A stretch of 64,000 nucleotides of DNA from Candidatus Saccharibacteria bacterium UBA1050 (lineage in GTDB: Bacteria; Patescibacteriota; Saccharimonadia; Saccharimonadales; Saccharimonadaceae), in assembly GCA_002316545.1 (NCBI GenBank), contig DCDR01000001.1, positions 123,068 to 187,067 of the forward strand, in the 5' to 3' direction. The notes under the pieces are model-generated. The model was not told the origin of the DNA and did not search any database. It saw nothing but the letters and a program-made list of their open reading frames with translations. Every line of letters starts with the position of its first letter. Within the stretch, counting starts at the first letter, position 1. Shown one piece after another: positions 41,438 through 50,514 of the stretch. A program made the position numbers and the translations under genes.

Positions 41438-43462
41438 CTAAGCAATCACCATTGCTGCGATTGACTGTAGCGGTATCTTATGGAGGTTATTCGCTTCGTC
41501 CTCAACTGTAACTGTAAGATCTTCACCTGTTTCAAGCTTCGACACATCTATTATCGTACCGTGTAAAGTGTCGTCCTTGCCAGATGAAAGAGTTTTAAGT
41601 TCAACCGTACTGGAATTCAACATGAGTCCCAGTATATAGGAGATGCTGTCTTTCGCGGCTGTATTGTCGCTTGAGCTGTAGTACTCGGCAGCGGCTTGCA
41701 AATACAGAATCCCCTCAGGCGAAAGCGTATCAACTCCGTGTGCATCGACAATTGCATCATAAAAGGAAGTAACATTGTCGGTCAATGTGCCGCCTCGGGT
41801 AATTTCCTTTAGCTTCTCAATTTGTTCAAAAATTTCCTTTGCTCGCTCATATCCATCTATGCTGAGCTTAGCGGTTCCTTCTAGTGGTATAGATGCCACT
41901 TCGTGCACAAGCACATCCACGACAGGCACCTCATTAGCTTCATAAGGCTGTAAAATCTGCGACGCTCTAGTACCTCGCACATAAAATTCAGCCGAAAATA
42001 TATCAGGATCTCCTTCGATTTGTACTGGCTTTACAATAATCCCGACCAAACTCACTAATGATTCTTCATATGCTTCAAGAGATCTTGCGTCTTCTATACT
42101 TACAATTTGCAAGCCTTTATTGTCTGAGTGAGTGTCATCATCTTCACTCAAGGTACCGTGAACCTCTAGTTTCGGAGGCAATACCACGTCAATACCAGAT
42201 ACTACAATTCGATAATTGTTGACGCCTGTTTGCAATGCCCGTCGAGATATTTCGCTGCCAACTTCAGCTGCATGCACGTGAGCTTCCTGAGCCGTTGCGT
42301 AGCGAGCTGTTTTCGTAAAGTTTATTGCCAATGCGTACATTTCGTTTAATCCATCTTGAGCTAGCTGCATGTGCTCAAACCTCTGCCTTGCACTGCTTTC
42401 TGTAGTCTCAACAGGTGTAAGTCTAACGTCACCCGCTCCCAAATTTTCAAGGCGGTTGTCGACATCTTTCGAGATACCTCTTATAGCACGATCAAGCACT
42501 GATACCTTTGGCACAGTTGCGTATAAACGGCCAACCGCGTCGAGGGGTATATAGCCAACTCGTGCGTAAGCTCCTGATTCGTCTGGAAATCCAGCCATTA
42601 TCCCAGCTCTATCTGCAGCGATATCGATTTCTGGTGTGGTTATAATTTCTGAAGATCCTTCAGGAAAATCAAGCTTGGCCCAGGTTCCATCATCATCCTG
42701 AACTTCAAAAACCTCACCAGGAACCAGCTCAAGTACGCATGGAAGTTCTTTTGAAAATGCTAGCTGTTTTGTTACATATCGCGACAAGTTTGTTCCCAGT
42801 TCATGTGTTTCACTCAACTCTGTCTGTATTTGACGCATCATGTTTCGCAGCCTCTGTAGAGACGTAGTGTAGTCGGATGGGGCGACTTCGATGATTTGGT
42901 TTAGCTCTGTAAACAATTCTGGGTACGTCTCTTGTAGCCAAACCGATACTTGCAAGTCGGTTATTGTGTCATACTCCACGACTGCGGTGTCGTGATACAC
43001 AACCAAGCATGGGTCGTCCTCTTCATCACCCTCTAGCCCAAACGCGTAAACAAAACGTGCGTTTTGGTCTTCGTCTTTTTCGCGCGCTACATCAATAACC
43101 CCAAAAGACTGTAAGCGAGCATCGGTACATACCCAGTACGTCCCTCGCTCGTCATATGAAGGCTCTCCCCATATTCCTATAAAGAATTTCAGAGTCGCAT
43201 CGTGCTCGTCTTTTAGGTACACTCTGCCACATACTGTTGCTACCTGCTCATGGAACTCCCAAAGCTCGTTTAATCTTTCTGCGATATGGGTATAGTAGGG
43301 CGACATAATGCCGCCGTTAGTGTTAACCTCTCTCTCCACCGCTGCGCGGTTTGCCTCAAAGTCGACAAGGCCTTTGTCTCTACTCGATTCTATTGCAACT
43401 CCGGACGCCTGGATAATCGCGTCAAAATCAAAATCTGGAGGTGTTGGGTCTCCCGTAGTCAT
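41438..43462 (-). CDS. Large unknown soluble protein
   Basis: A 674-residue acidic protein with no signal peptide or membrane helix. It contains helical and beta-rich parts: a central region with VETTESSARQRFEHMQLAQDG and later VSIEDARSLEAYEESLVSLVG. No known domain is recognised. Its layout (mixed fold, many Asp/Glu) resembles the other unknowns at 48429-50030 and 62318-63910 but sequence similarity is not established. It is divergent from the 43531 gene. Confidence 0.65.
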   Translation of the reverse strand: MTTGDPTPPDFDFDAIIQASGVAIESSRDKGLVDFEANRAAVEREVNTNGGIMSPYYTHIAERLNELWEFHEQVATVCGRVYLKDEHDATLKFFIGIWGEPSYDERGTYWVCTDARLQSFGVIDVAREKDEDQNARFVYAFGLEGDEEDDPCLVVYHDTAVVEYDTITDLQVSVWLQETYPELFTELNQIIEVAPSDYTTSLQRLRNMMRQIQTELSETHELGTNLSRYVTKQLAFSKELPCVLELVPGEVFEVQDDDGTWAKLDFPEGSSEIITTPEIDIAADRAGIMAGFPDESGAYARVGYIPLDAVGRLYATVPKVSVLDRAIRGISKDVDNRLENLGAGDVRLTPVETTESSARQRFEHMQLAQDGLNEMYALAINFTKTARYATAQEAHVHAAEVGSEISRRALQTGVNNYRIVVSGIDVVLPPKLEVHGTLSEDDDTHSDNKGLQIVSIEDARSLEAYEESLVSLVGIIVKPVQIEGDPDIFSAEFYVRGTRASQILQPYEANEVPVVDVLVHEVASIPLEGTAKLSIDGYERAKEIFEQIEKLKEITRGGTLTDNVTSFYDAIVDAHGVDTLSPEGILYLQAAAEYYSSSDNTAAKDSISYILGLMLNSSTVELKTLSSGKDDTLHGTIIDVSKLETGEDLTVTVEDEANNLHKIPLQSIAAMVIA

Positions 43463-43530
43463 GAAACCATACTACGACGCACTAACAGATATCACAAGCA
43501 TAGCCAGAATATGCTATACTCGGGCTTAAT

Positions 43531-44259
43531 ATGAGTAAAAAATCGCTTACTCTCTACTGCTTCTCGCCGCCTGTTATGCTGGCCACATTTGCTGTCGAAA
43601 TAATGTTTGCAGTATACGTACTGTACCGATACAAACTCACAAAAATGGCTCAAATTATGGTTACTATACTTATATGTTTGGCGACGTTCCAAGGTGCCGA
43701 ATTTGTATTGTGTGGCGGGCTCGGGCTCTCTGGAATAGATTGGGCGCGCGTAGGCTACGGTGCGATTACCCTATTACCGCCACTAGGCCTACATCTTGCG
43801 TATGAAATAGCCGGGAAGAAAAGTGATTACTTTCTAAAGGCAGCCTACGGTTCGGCCATAGCATTTTTGGCCTACTACACCTTTTCTAGCTTCGCTATGT
43901 CAAATACCGTTTGCTATGCCAACTACGTTATCTTCGACACAGACAGCCTGGGCGCAAAGCTCTACGGTATTTATTACTATGGCTGGTTGCTAACGGGTAT
44001 ATATTTCGCTCACAAATGGGCTTCGAGCATGAAAAAACAGCGAAAAACTGCGCTGTATGCGCTTATCGCTGGCTACGTATCGTTCATGCTACCTACAGCT
44101 CTCGTGAATATCATGGACGCTTCTACTGTGGCCGCTATTCCTTCTATCATGTGTGGATTTGCCGTAATATTGGCTATTGTTCTGGTAGGCAAAGTGGCCC
44201 CTGAAGTATTAGTAGATAAAGCCGATACTCACTCGCTCAGATTTAGACTGCCCTTTTAG
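43531..44259 (+). CDS. Seven-helix membrane protein (HisKA_7TM-like sensor)
   Basis: A 242-residue protein with about seven transmembrane helices and almost no soluble tail. The layout and the YGAITLLPPLGLHL segment resemble the N-terminal 7TM region of some histidine kinases, but here no kinase follows. It precedes the ATPase gene by 42 nt on the same strand. TATACT (43515-43520) lies 10 nt upstream of the ATG. It may supply the membrane part of the locus; that is inference. Confidence 0.65.
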   Translation: MSKKSLTLYCFSPPVMLATFAVEIMFAVYVLYRYKLTKMAQIMVTILICLATFQGAEFVLCGGLGLSGIDWARVGYGAITLLPPLGLHLAYEIAGKKSDYFLKAAYGSAIAFLAYYTFSSFAMSNTVCYANYVIFDTDSLGAKLYGIYYYGWLLTGIYFAHKWASSMKKQRKTALYALIAGYVSFMLPTALVNIMDASTVAAIPSIMCGFAVILAIVLVGKVAPEVLVDKADTHSLRFRLPF

Positions 44260-44307
44260 TCTGCAAACCTTGAGTAGTTTACACCATAAGTACGCTATAC
44301 TATGAGC

Positions 44308-46323
44308 ATGGCGCTTAAGAAGCATTTGGGCTATCACTATTGGTATGAGCTGTATCTGTCGAGAGACGATTTGAGCGTAATCGAATGGCAAAAGGCTTTA
44401 TTCTCTATATCCCAGTATATCGGTTTCTTGCGAAAATGGGCTGTATTTACCCAAATAGAAAATAATACCGTCCACTACTTCGTGGGTAGCAATAAAGATA
44501 TCAGCACGCTTTCAAGCAACCTAAGCGGCATGGTCATTAGGCCTATTGACCCAAAAAAAGTAGCACCACCAAGGCGGAGTAAAGCCGAACGACTTGTCCA
44601 ATTCGTCGCCGGTGGAACCGTTCTAGATATTCGAGAAAAGTACCAAGTAAAGCGAAGTAAGGATTTAGAGTGGGCGAGCTTCACTGTTCGTACCATCAAT
44701 ATAGAGAAGTCGTATACTGAAGTTCAATTCGCTTTCAAAGACAGGGGTAGCTCATATAGCGTTGCCACAAAACGATTATTCGCCCTACCCTCACAGCTGC
44801 TAGCAATCGACTTCCTCGCTAACCCGAAATATCTGCGCAAAAAGCAGCCAAAGTACCTCGACATTCAAAAGTCTATGCATATCATGCGCTCAGATTCTAT
44901 GAATGCCCTTTTCGAAGTAGACACCTTCCCATACCTACCTCAAAACTATTACCTGCCGTTAGAGAGCTACGACTTTGATAAACACTCATTTATCATTGGT
45001 GCGAGTGGAAGCGGCAAGTCAAAGTTTCTGGGATTGTTTATCCATCGCCTACTATCGCAAGCAAATCACCGGCAAAAGTATCGAGTAGTGGTTATCGACC
45101 CACACGCGTCACTTGAAGATGATTTGGGTGGAATCCCAGGCAGTAACGTGGTGCGTTTTAAATCAAACGACGACGGCGCCGAGTTGTTTGCTGGTTCTGG
45201 TGCAGACATATCTGCCGCAACAGAACTTACTGGCACCTTGTTTAAATCTTTAATAGCAGACCAATTCAACCCGAAACTCGAGCGCGTATTGCGGTTTAGT
45301 TTGTACGTACTAATGACTGCGCAAGTAATGTCTTTAGATAATTTAAAGCGCTTTCTGACTGATACGGAATATCGGGCACAACTTTTAAAACATGTCGGTA
45401 GTTATGTTCCCGCCAATATCATAAAGTTTTTCGGAAGCGATTTTAATGAGCTACGAACCAAACACTACAACGAGGCGATATCGCCACTCGTGTCACTAGT
45501 TGAAGAAATGCAAATGCAGCCATCACTGGGCGAACAAAGCGACGAAACCCAATCACTTGCCAAACTCATCTCTACTCACCCGCTGACTGTTTTTTCTTTA
45601 AACAAAGTAAGCATGGGAGAGAAGGTAGTAAAAACAGTTGCGGGGCTTTTGATTCAGCAGATTTTCTTATTGGCGCAGTCTCGCACTCTTAACGAAAAAA
45701 TCATTCTTGTTATAGATGAGGTATCGGTAATACAAAACCCAACTATCGCTCAAATTTTAGCTGAAGCACGCAAATATAATCTCACGGTGTTCCTTTCTCA
45801 GCAATATTTTGGACAAATCGAGAAACCGCTCCAAGACGCAATCTTTTCAAACGTTGCAAACTACTACACGTTCAAGGTGTCCGAAGAGGATGCACGAGCA
45901 CTTGAAGGCAATCTCACAATCGAACTTCCGAAAGACGCTTTGCTCGAAGAAAAAGAGCTAGGTAATAAAGAAAGCGAGCTTCGGGTAAAGATTCTTACGT
46001 CCCTGCACTCACGTGAATGTTTAGTACGGCTTTCTAGTGATGGGCAATACCTGCCTTGCGTTAAGGCAAAAACTGTCGATTTCTCAGGAACAGGTCAGGC
46101 ACAAAATGTTGAAATGAAAAAATACACCACCACACATATGCCCACAAAGTTTCAAGAGTCGATTCAGGCGCAAAGCTCATTTGCTGCATCCCCTAGTAGT
46201 GCTACTTTCGAAGTTGCTAGCGATACTCCTCAAAAACCCAGCACGCACCCCACCACCTTAGCCGAATTCCTAGCATCACAAAGTCTTAATCTCGATAGAA
46301 AGCAGCAGAAAGGAAAGAAATAA
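44308..46323 (+). CDS. VirD4/HerA-like ATPase (DUF87-type)
   Basis: A 671-residue ATPase with a unique N-terminal part (about 220 residues), then Walker A GASGSGKS (near residue 231), DPHASLEDD near 265, Walker B in LVIDEV (near residue 467) and a sensor-type FLSQQYFG (near 495). The layout fits the FtsK/HerA superfamily used in type IV secretion, coupling proteins and DNA pumps. The C-terminus is Ser/Pro-rich. The second ATG (44308) is preferred because TATACT (44296-44301) is 6 nt upstream. The next gene overlaps by one base, suggesting partnership. The substrate is unknown. Confidence 0.85.
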   Translation: MALKKHLGYHYWYELYLSRDDLSVIEWQKALFSISQYIGFLRKWAVFTQIENNTVHYFVGSNKDISTLSSNLSGMVIRPIDPKKVAPPRRSKAERLVQFVAGGTVLDIREKYQVKRSKDLEWASFTVRTINIEKSYTEVQFAFKDRGSSYSVATKRLFALPSQLLAIDFLANPKYLRKKQPKYLDIQKSMHIMRSDSMNALFEVDTFPYLPQNYYLPLESYDFDKHSFIIGASGSGKSKFLGLFIHRLLSQANHRQKYRVVVIDPHASLEDDLGGIPGSNVVRFKSNDDGAELFAGSGADISAATELTGTLFKSLIADQFNPKLERVLRFSLYVLMTAQVMSLDNLKRFLTDTEYRAQLLKHVGSYVPANIIKFFGSDFNELRTKHYNEAISPLVSLVEEMQMQPSLGEQSDETQSLAKLISTHPLTVFSLNKVSMGEKVVKTVAGLLIQQIFLLAQSRTLNEKIILVIDEVSVIQNPTIAQILAEARKYNLTVFLSQQYFGQIEKPLQDAIFSNVANYYTFKVSEEDARALEGNLTIELPKDALLEEKELGNKESELRVKILTSLHSRECLVRLSSDGQYLPCVKAKTVDFSGTGQAQNVEMKKYTTTHMPTKFQESIQAQSSFAASPSSATFEVASDTPQKPSTHPTTLAEFLASQSLNLDRKQQKGKK

Positions 46324-47021
46324 TGGACACTACCAAGGCAAAAGAAATACTCGACACCGTAATGGGGGCCGTGTTTGGCTATCAAAACCCCTACAGCCTT
46401 GAACAAGCAATGCAAAAGTTTGCCTTCGACCTTTCTCTTCCACAACAAGTACAGGATGCCGTGACGAATCAGCCTACGTGGGCTTCCTCGGTTAACCCTT
46501 CTCGATTCGTGTCACTCGAAAATATGCGAAAAATCAATGCGGACAGCGAGTGGATGATTGATAAGAAGCCACTTTCATCGATTGAAGATATTTTACAAGC
46601 ATGGACGGAGACCAATTACACCACAACTGAACGACAGATTGAGTCAGAAAACGTAGCTGAAAGTGACAGTATAAATAATAGTGAAAATGTGTACCGCTCA
46701 GCTATGATTCGCCGCAGCAAAAATGTATTATTTTCTCGCAGCTGTATTGATTCCGAATTTATCGTTGGTTGTTCAGAATCACAAACAACTACTTTTTCGA
46801 TTCGAGTAGAAGATAGCCAGCTTACCTCAAACAGCTTTAACGTTATTTGGTCTGCAAAAGTGACCAATTCATTCTTTATTCAAGATTGTTATGATGTGAT
46901 GGATTGTATGTTCTGCTCACATATCGGCGGTAAGCGCTTTTGCATTGCGAACATGCAATTTACGGAAGAAGAATACTACAAGATTAAAGATATAGTTGTT
47001 CGCTGGATTTTTAATTCGTAG
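46323..47021 (+). CDS. Cys-containing repeat (beta-solenoid-like) protein, ATPase partner
   Basis: A 232-residue protein. A helical N-terminal part is followed by a Ser/Asn/Cys-rich segment (residues about 115-210) with short alternating beta-strand units (NVLFSRSCIDSEFIVGCSES and DCYDVMDCMFCSHIG). It ends with FCIANMQFTEEEYYKIK. The pattern resembles Cys-rich beta-helix-like proteins seen in CPR genomes next to such ATPases; this is recalled from family patterns, not a search. It overlaps the ATPase stop by one base and the convergent gene at 47011 by 11 nt. Confidence 0.7.
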   Translation: MDTTKAKEILDTVMGAVFGYQNPYSLEQAMQKFAFDLSLPQQVQDAVTNQPTWASSVNPSRFVSLENMRKINADSEWMIDKKPLSSIEDILQAWTETNYTTTERQIESENVAESDSINNSENVYRSAMIRRSKNVLFSRSCIDSEFIVGCSESQTTTFSIRVEDSQLTSNSFNVIWSAKVTNSFFIQDCYDVMDCMFCSHIGGKRFCIANMQFTEEEYYKIKDIVVRWIFNS

Positions 47022-47361
47022 AGCTGTCCCTTAAGGTGTTTGGGAAGCGTTTCTGTTCTTGTTTAGATAGTTTATTTAAAGCAAACACCGCAAGACTTTC
47101 TTCGCCGGGTCTCCTGCCTTCAACTGCGTCTCGAACATGCTCAAGGAACTGTGCTCTCAAAGACTGAAGCGGACGCATTACAATACCCGCCACTGCCGCA
47201 CCAAGAATTGAATAGCCGATAGCGCTAGCCTCATCGATAGTAATTTCTTCATTTCGAAGACGAAATCTGTCAACATATGCGGCTTTCGTTCTCTCGACGC
47301 CTTTTAGATAGCGATAAGAAACGCCCACCACTTTTCGTTGTGATGGGCGATCTTTGAACAC
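47011..47361 (-). CDS. Unknown small protein downstream of rpsG
   Basis: A 116-residue basic protein. The GTG at 47361 is chosen because it lies 7 nt after the rpsG stop, with GAGG upstream; longer ATG frames would overlap rpsG. A weakly hydrophobic stretch (AIGYSILGAAVAGIVM, about residues 46-61) could be a membrane helix. It is translated with rpsL and rpsG. No family is recognised. Confidence 0.6.
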   Translation of the reverse strand: MFKDRPSQRKVVGVSYRYLKGVERTKAAYVDRFRLRNEEITIDEASAIGYSILGAAVAGIVMRPLQSLRAQFLEHVRDAVEGRRPGEESLAVFALNKLSKQEQKRFPNTLRDSSTN

Positions 47362-47368
47362 GATTCTA

Positions 47369-47848
47369 TTAACCTCGTGCGAAGTGAGCAAAGGCGCGGT
47401 TGGCCTCTGCCATCTTGTGAGTGTCTTCCTTCTTCTTGAAGGCTGCACCAGCTTCGTTGTAGGCGTCAACGATTTCAGCAGCTAGGCGCTGTTCGTAAGG
47501 AATACCCTTGCGAGCACGTGCGCTTTGGACAAGCCATGAAAACGCGTAGTGTTGCTGACGGTGACCAGCTACAGGGAATGGAATCTGATAGTTGGCACCA
47601 CCAACACGGCGGCTTTTTACTTCAAAGTTTGGCGACACGTTCTTGAGTGCTTTTTCAAACACTTCAAGTGGATCTTCAGAATTCAACTTTTTCGCGGCAC
47701 CTTCAAGTGCTGCATACACCGCACGTTCGGCGACAAGTTTTTTGCCATCGAGCATGCTTTTGTTGATAAGGCGCTGCACAAGCACGCTCTGGTACTTGCG
47801 GTCTGGTTTTAGCTCGCGCTGAAGCTTTCTAGTAACTTTACGAGGCAT
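47369..47848 (-). CDS. rpsG: 30S ribosomal protein S7
   Basis: S7, 159 residues, the head primary binding protein. It contains SVLVQRLINKSMLDGKK, RRVGGANYQIPFPV and the AFAHF C-terminal end. It follows rpsL with a one-base overlap. fusA and tuf, usual followers, are elsewhere in this window. Confidence 0.97.
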   Translation of the reverse strand: MPRKVTRKLQRELKPDRKYQSVLVQRLINKSMLDGKKLVAERAVYAALEGAAKKLNSEDPLEVFEKALKNVSPNFEVKSRRVGGANYQIPFPVAGHRQQHYAFSWLVQSARARKGIPYEQRLAAEIVDAYNEAGAAFKKKEDTHKMAEANRAFAHFARG

Positions 47849-48261
47849 TACTTAGTATCCTTCTTGCTGCCGTACTTACTACGACCACGTTTGCGTCCAT
47901 TTACACCTTGAAGGTCGAGCGCACCACGAACAATGTGGTAGCGAACACCTGGAAGATCCGGTACACGACCACCGCGAACAAGCACAACAGCGTGCTCTTG
48001 TAGGTTGTGACCTTCACCACCGATGTATGCCCACACTTCTTGCTTGTTGGTAAGGCGCACACGTGCAACCTTGCGAAGCGCAGAGTTAGGCTTTTTAGGT
48101 GTTTTAGTCGTTACTTTGATACATACACCACGCATTAGCGGAGCATTTTGCTCGTAATAGCGGGTTTTTAGTGCGTTGTGAATAGTTCCCAGCGCAGGAG
48201 ACTTCGATTTCTTCGAAGCTGTCTTGCGTGGTTTACGCACCAATTGGTTGATAGTTGGCAT
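47848..48261 (-). CDS. rpsL: 30S ribosomal protein S12
   Basis: S12, 137 residues, which monitors decoding. It has PTINQLVRKPRK, KKPNSALRKVARV and GVRYHIVRG, with the conserved Lys in TPKKPNSA (the streptomycin-site region). Its upstream region contains a short hairpin. It heads an rpsL-rpsG-unknown operon. Confidence 0.97.
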   Translation of the reverse strand: MPTINQLVRKPRKTASKKSKSPALGTIHNALKTRYYEQNAPLMRGVCIKVTTKTPKKPNSALRKVARVRLTNKQEVWAYIGGEGHNLQEHAVVLVRGGRVPDLPGVRYHIVRGALDLQGVNGRKRGRSKYGSKKDTK

Positions 48262-48374
48262 TAAAATGCTTCTCCCATTAGTTATATGGATTCGTTTTGC
48301 AACTTACTACTCAGCATGTAGTACTTGCCTCTTTCTGATTACATTTGTAAAAGTGTACACGTTTTCACAAACAA

Positions 48375-48392
48375 ACCAGAGGAAACTCTGGT
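48375..48392 (-). terminator. Terminator of the 48429-50030 gene's upstream neighbour region / rpsL upstream
   Basis: ACCAGAG (48375-48381), GAAA loop, CTCTGGT (48386-48392). On the minus strand it lies downstream of the 48429 gene stop and is followed by TTTGTTTG, so it ends that gene before the rpsL operon. Confidence 0.8.
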
Positions 48393-48428
48393 AGTATTAT
48401 AGCAATTTGGAATGTTTTTGTCTAGCAG

Positions 48429-50030
48429 CTAAAGAGATGTGCCTCTAGCACTGGATTTTTCGATTTCAGTTTTGTGTTTAGGTGGCAATACTTGAATTAT
48501 ACGCTCATCGCCTCTACATTTTTGCCCAAAATATATACGTGTCCGACTTGCTGTGTCGCCGGCAGATACTTTCCCTGTAAACGGTGCATTTCCTGCTAAG
48601 CGATACATCGGCAGTATCGTGTTATCGTCAATTCTCAAAGGATTAAGATTTAACATACGCTTTATCGCATGCTCTTGTGAGTAGTTTGTTCGGAAAATAG
48701 CCATTAATGCACTGCGCAAAAACTCCTCAAGTCGCTTGTCGTGGCTATGTTTTGCAATATAGTCACGGAAACCCTTTGAAGCAATAACTTTATCAACCAC
48801 AGCTGCGTCAGCACCTTCTTCTCGAAAATCAAGGATTAGCGGCTCTTCCAGGCCGCTTACATAGATGCGTCCCTGGCTGACAACCTGTACATCATACTTA
48901 TCAATCGTAATCGCCGGAGCGTCTGCCGTAGCTTGATTGGTGGGAGAGCCCGGTCGACGTGAACGTTTCGATGCTTGACTTTGAGTTGTCCTACCTCTAT
49001 ACAAGCTCATTTTTTTCGTAGGGTTAAACCAGCCGGGTACTAGTGGAACTGAAAATGCCTCAAGCACACGCCTATCCTGATCTCGTCGCTGCGCAAACTT
49101 TTTTGCCATGTCGGTATTCACAGCACTCAACTTTGATGGGTGTATGCGTTCGAGTAGCCTTTCGCACAGTCCATATTGGTTCTGCGGACACACAACACCT
49201 GCCGCTGCCTGTGCTACCACAGCGGCTTCAGTGAGCGACCGTACTGCATCTGGCGAGTGGCTGTTTCGATTGACGTAATCTAAAAGTGTATTTGTTCCTT
49301 GTTTGCCACCATCCTGCGCAAAGAAACGTAAAAGCAGGCTTTTCGGACCTCTAGCAATGTCATAGGCTGCAACTAACTGTAAGTCTTCTGGGATTGTGCG
49401 TATAGTGTCGGGGTTGAACATTCGTTTCACTGTTTCGGGCTCTTCATCGATAAGTTCAGCAAGTATTAGGCGCGCTCCTTGCTCGTAAACAAACACGCCA
49501 GCAAATTGTTCCATTGCATCTACCTTAATCACATTCTCGCCTATTCGTAAGTCGACATCCTGGTTCCAAGTGTTAACTAATTCGCTGTCAGAGAGATCTA
49601 TACCGCCTACCGTATGAAGAAGCTCACCGATTTTGTCACCAAAATGCTCTCTTTGCTGCCTAGTGCCAGAGAAAGCGATGTCATCTGCTTCCATACTATC
49701 AAGCACTGGGTCGCCTTCAATTAACTCGTTAACCTCTTCTAATGCAGCGTTGCGAAGTGGTACAAGAGCATTTCTATAGGCACGAGAGCACTGCTGCGCA
49801 TTTACATTGATGTACGGATAATTGTTTCGAACGGTATTGAAGGCGCGCGACTCTCCGATGGTGATAGCCCTTTTTGCGGATGTCAGCACCGCTTGCCAAT
49901 ATACTGCGAAATTGCCAAGGTGCTCAAAGAGCTCGCTTGGTTCATCATCGTCATCAAATACTACCTCGCTTTTGTGAGAAATACAGTAATCTGGTCGACA
50001 TGCATCGGCAACAGGAGCTAGCTCAGTCAT
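48429..50030 (-). CDS. Unknown protein, 533 aa
   Basis: A soluble 533-residue protein with no signal peptide. The start at 50030 (MTELAPVAD) is preferred over an upstream ATG because TATACT (50038-50043) lies 7 nt before it. Several cysteines cluster in the first part and near VVCPQNQYGLCERLL (residues about 285-300). No domain is recognised. It is monocistronic and ended by a terminator. Confidence 0.65.
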   Translation of the reverse strand: MTELAPVADACRPDYCISHKSEVVFDDDDEPSELFEHLGNFAVYWQAVLTSAKRAITIGESRAFNTVRNNYPYINVNAQQCSRAYRNALVPLRNAALEEVNELIEGDPVLDSMEADDIAFSGTRQQREHFGDKIGELLHTVGGIDLSDSELVNTWNQDVDLRIGENVIKVDAMEQFAGVFVYEQGARLILAELIDEEPETVKRMFNPDTIRTIPEDLQLVAAYDIARGPKSLLLRFFAQDGGKQGTNTLLDYVNRNSHSPDAVRSLTEAAVVAQAAAGVVCPQNQYGLCERLLERIHPSKLSAVNTDMAKKFAQRRDQDRRVLEAFSVPLVPGWFNPTKKMSLYRGRTTQSQASKRSRRPGSPTNQATADAPAITIDKYDVQVVSQGRIYVSGLEEPLILDFREEGADAAVVDKVIASKGFRDYIAKHSHDKRLEEFLRSALMAIFRTNYSQEHAIKRMLNLNPLRIDDNTILPMYRLAGNAPFTGKVSAGDTASRTRIYFGQKCRGDERIIQVLPPKHKTEIEKSSARGTSL

Positions 50031-50096
50031 TTGTTGTAGTATACCAATCTGCCACACTACGCCAAAGCATAACGATAATTCGGCTGGTCTAGTGTT

Positions 50097-50408
50097 CTAA
50101 CTATCTTCGCCAATGATAGATCTCAAGCCTTCGTATCGCTGCGCTTGCTCTTCCGTAAGCTCAGGTGCACCTTTTCGCTCGAAGTAAGCCAAAACCTTAC
50201 GATAAAACTCGAGCTTCTCTTCGCTATCTACAACGTAATCTGTAAAGTTTTCTGTGGCTTCTTTGCCTTCAACGTGAAAAACATCGACTACGCCGTCGTT
50301 ATCAATCACATTTGCAAGGCCTATCAAGATTCGCTTGTCAGGAATATCGGCAATGGCAACACCTTTGTTGTAATACAGCCATTCCGAGATTGGATCATAT
50401 TTTTCCAT
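50097..50408 (-). CDS. Unknown small protein
   Basis: A 103-residue acidic protein, starting MEKYDPISEWLYYNKG. It looks like a small mixed fold, with a C-terminal EEQAQRYEGLRSIIGED helix. A near-consensus promoter (TTGAAT-N17-TATAAT) ends 8 nt before the ATG, giving a leaderless transcript. No family is recognised. Confidence 0.65.
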   Translation of the reverse strand: MEKYDPISEWLYYNKGVAIADIPDKRILIGLANVIDNDGVVDVFHVEGKEATENFTDYVVDSEEKLEFYRKVLAYFERKGAPELTEEQAQRYEGLRSIIGEDS

Positions 50409-50416
50409 ATTTTTCT

Positions 50417-50445
50417 ATTATAGCATAAATGCAAGTATTATTCAA
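50417..50445 (-). promoter_or_regulatory. Promoter of the 50097-50408 gene
   Basis: On the minus strand, TTGAAT (50440-50445), 17-bp spacer, TATAAT (50417-50422), 8 nt before the ATG. Confidence 0.75.
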
Positions 50446-50465
50446 GTTAGCTCTATTCCGCTACT

Positions 50466-50495
50466 AAATACTAGCCCCTTTCGAGGCTAGTATTT
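50466..50495 (-). terminator. Terminator of the rpoBC operon
   Basis: AAATACTAGCC (50466-50476) pairs with GGCTAGTATTT (50485-50495). It lies 20 nt after the rpoC stop on the minus strand. Confidence 0.85.
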
Positions 50496-50514
50496 ACCAC
50501 TTGAGAGTGTAAGA

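Noticed and set aside
47362..47469. Longer start for the unknown gene behind rpsG.
   Set aside because: It would overlap the rpsG coding sequence by about 100 nt in another frame; the GTG after the rpsG stop, with GAGG upstream, is more likely.
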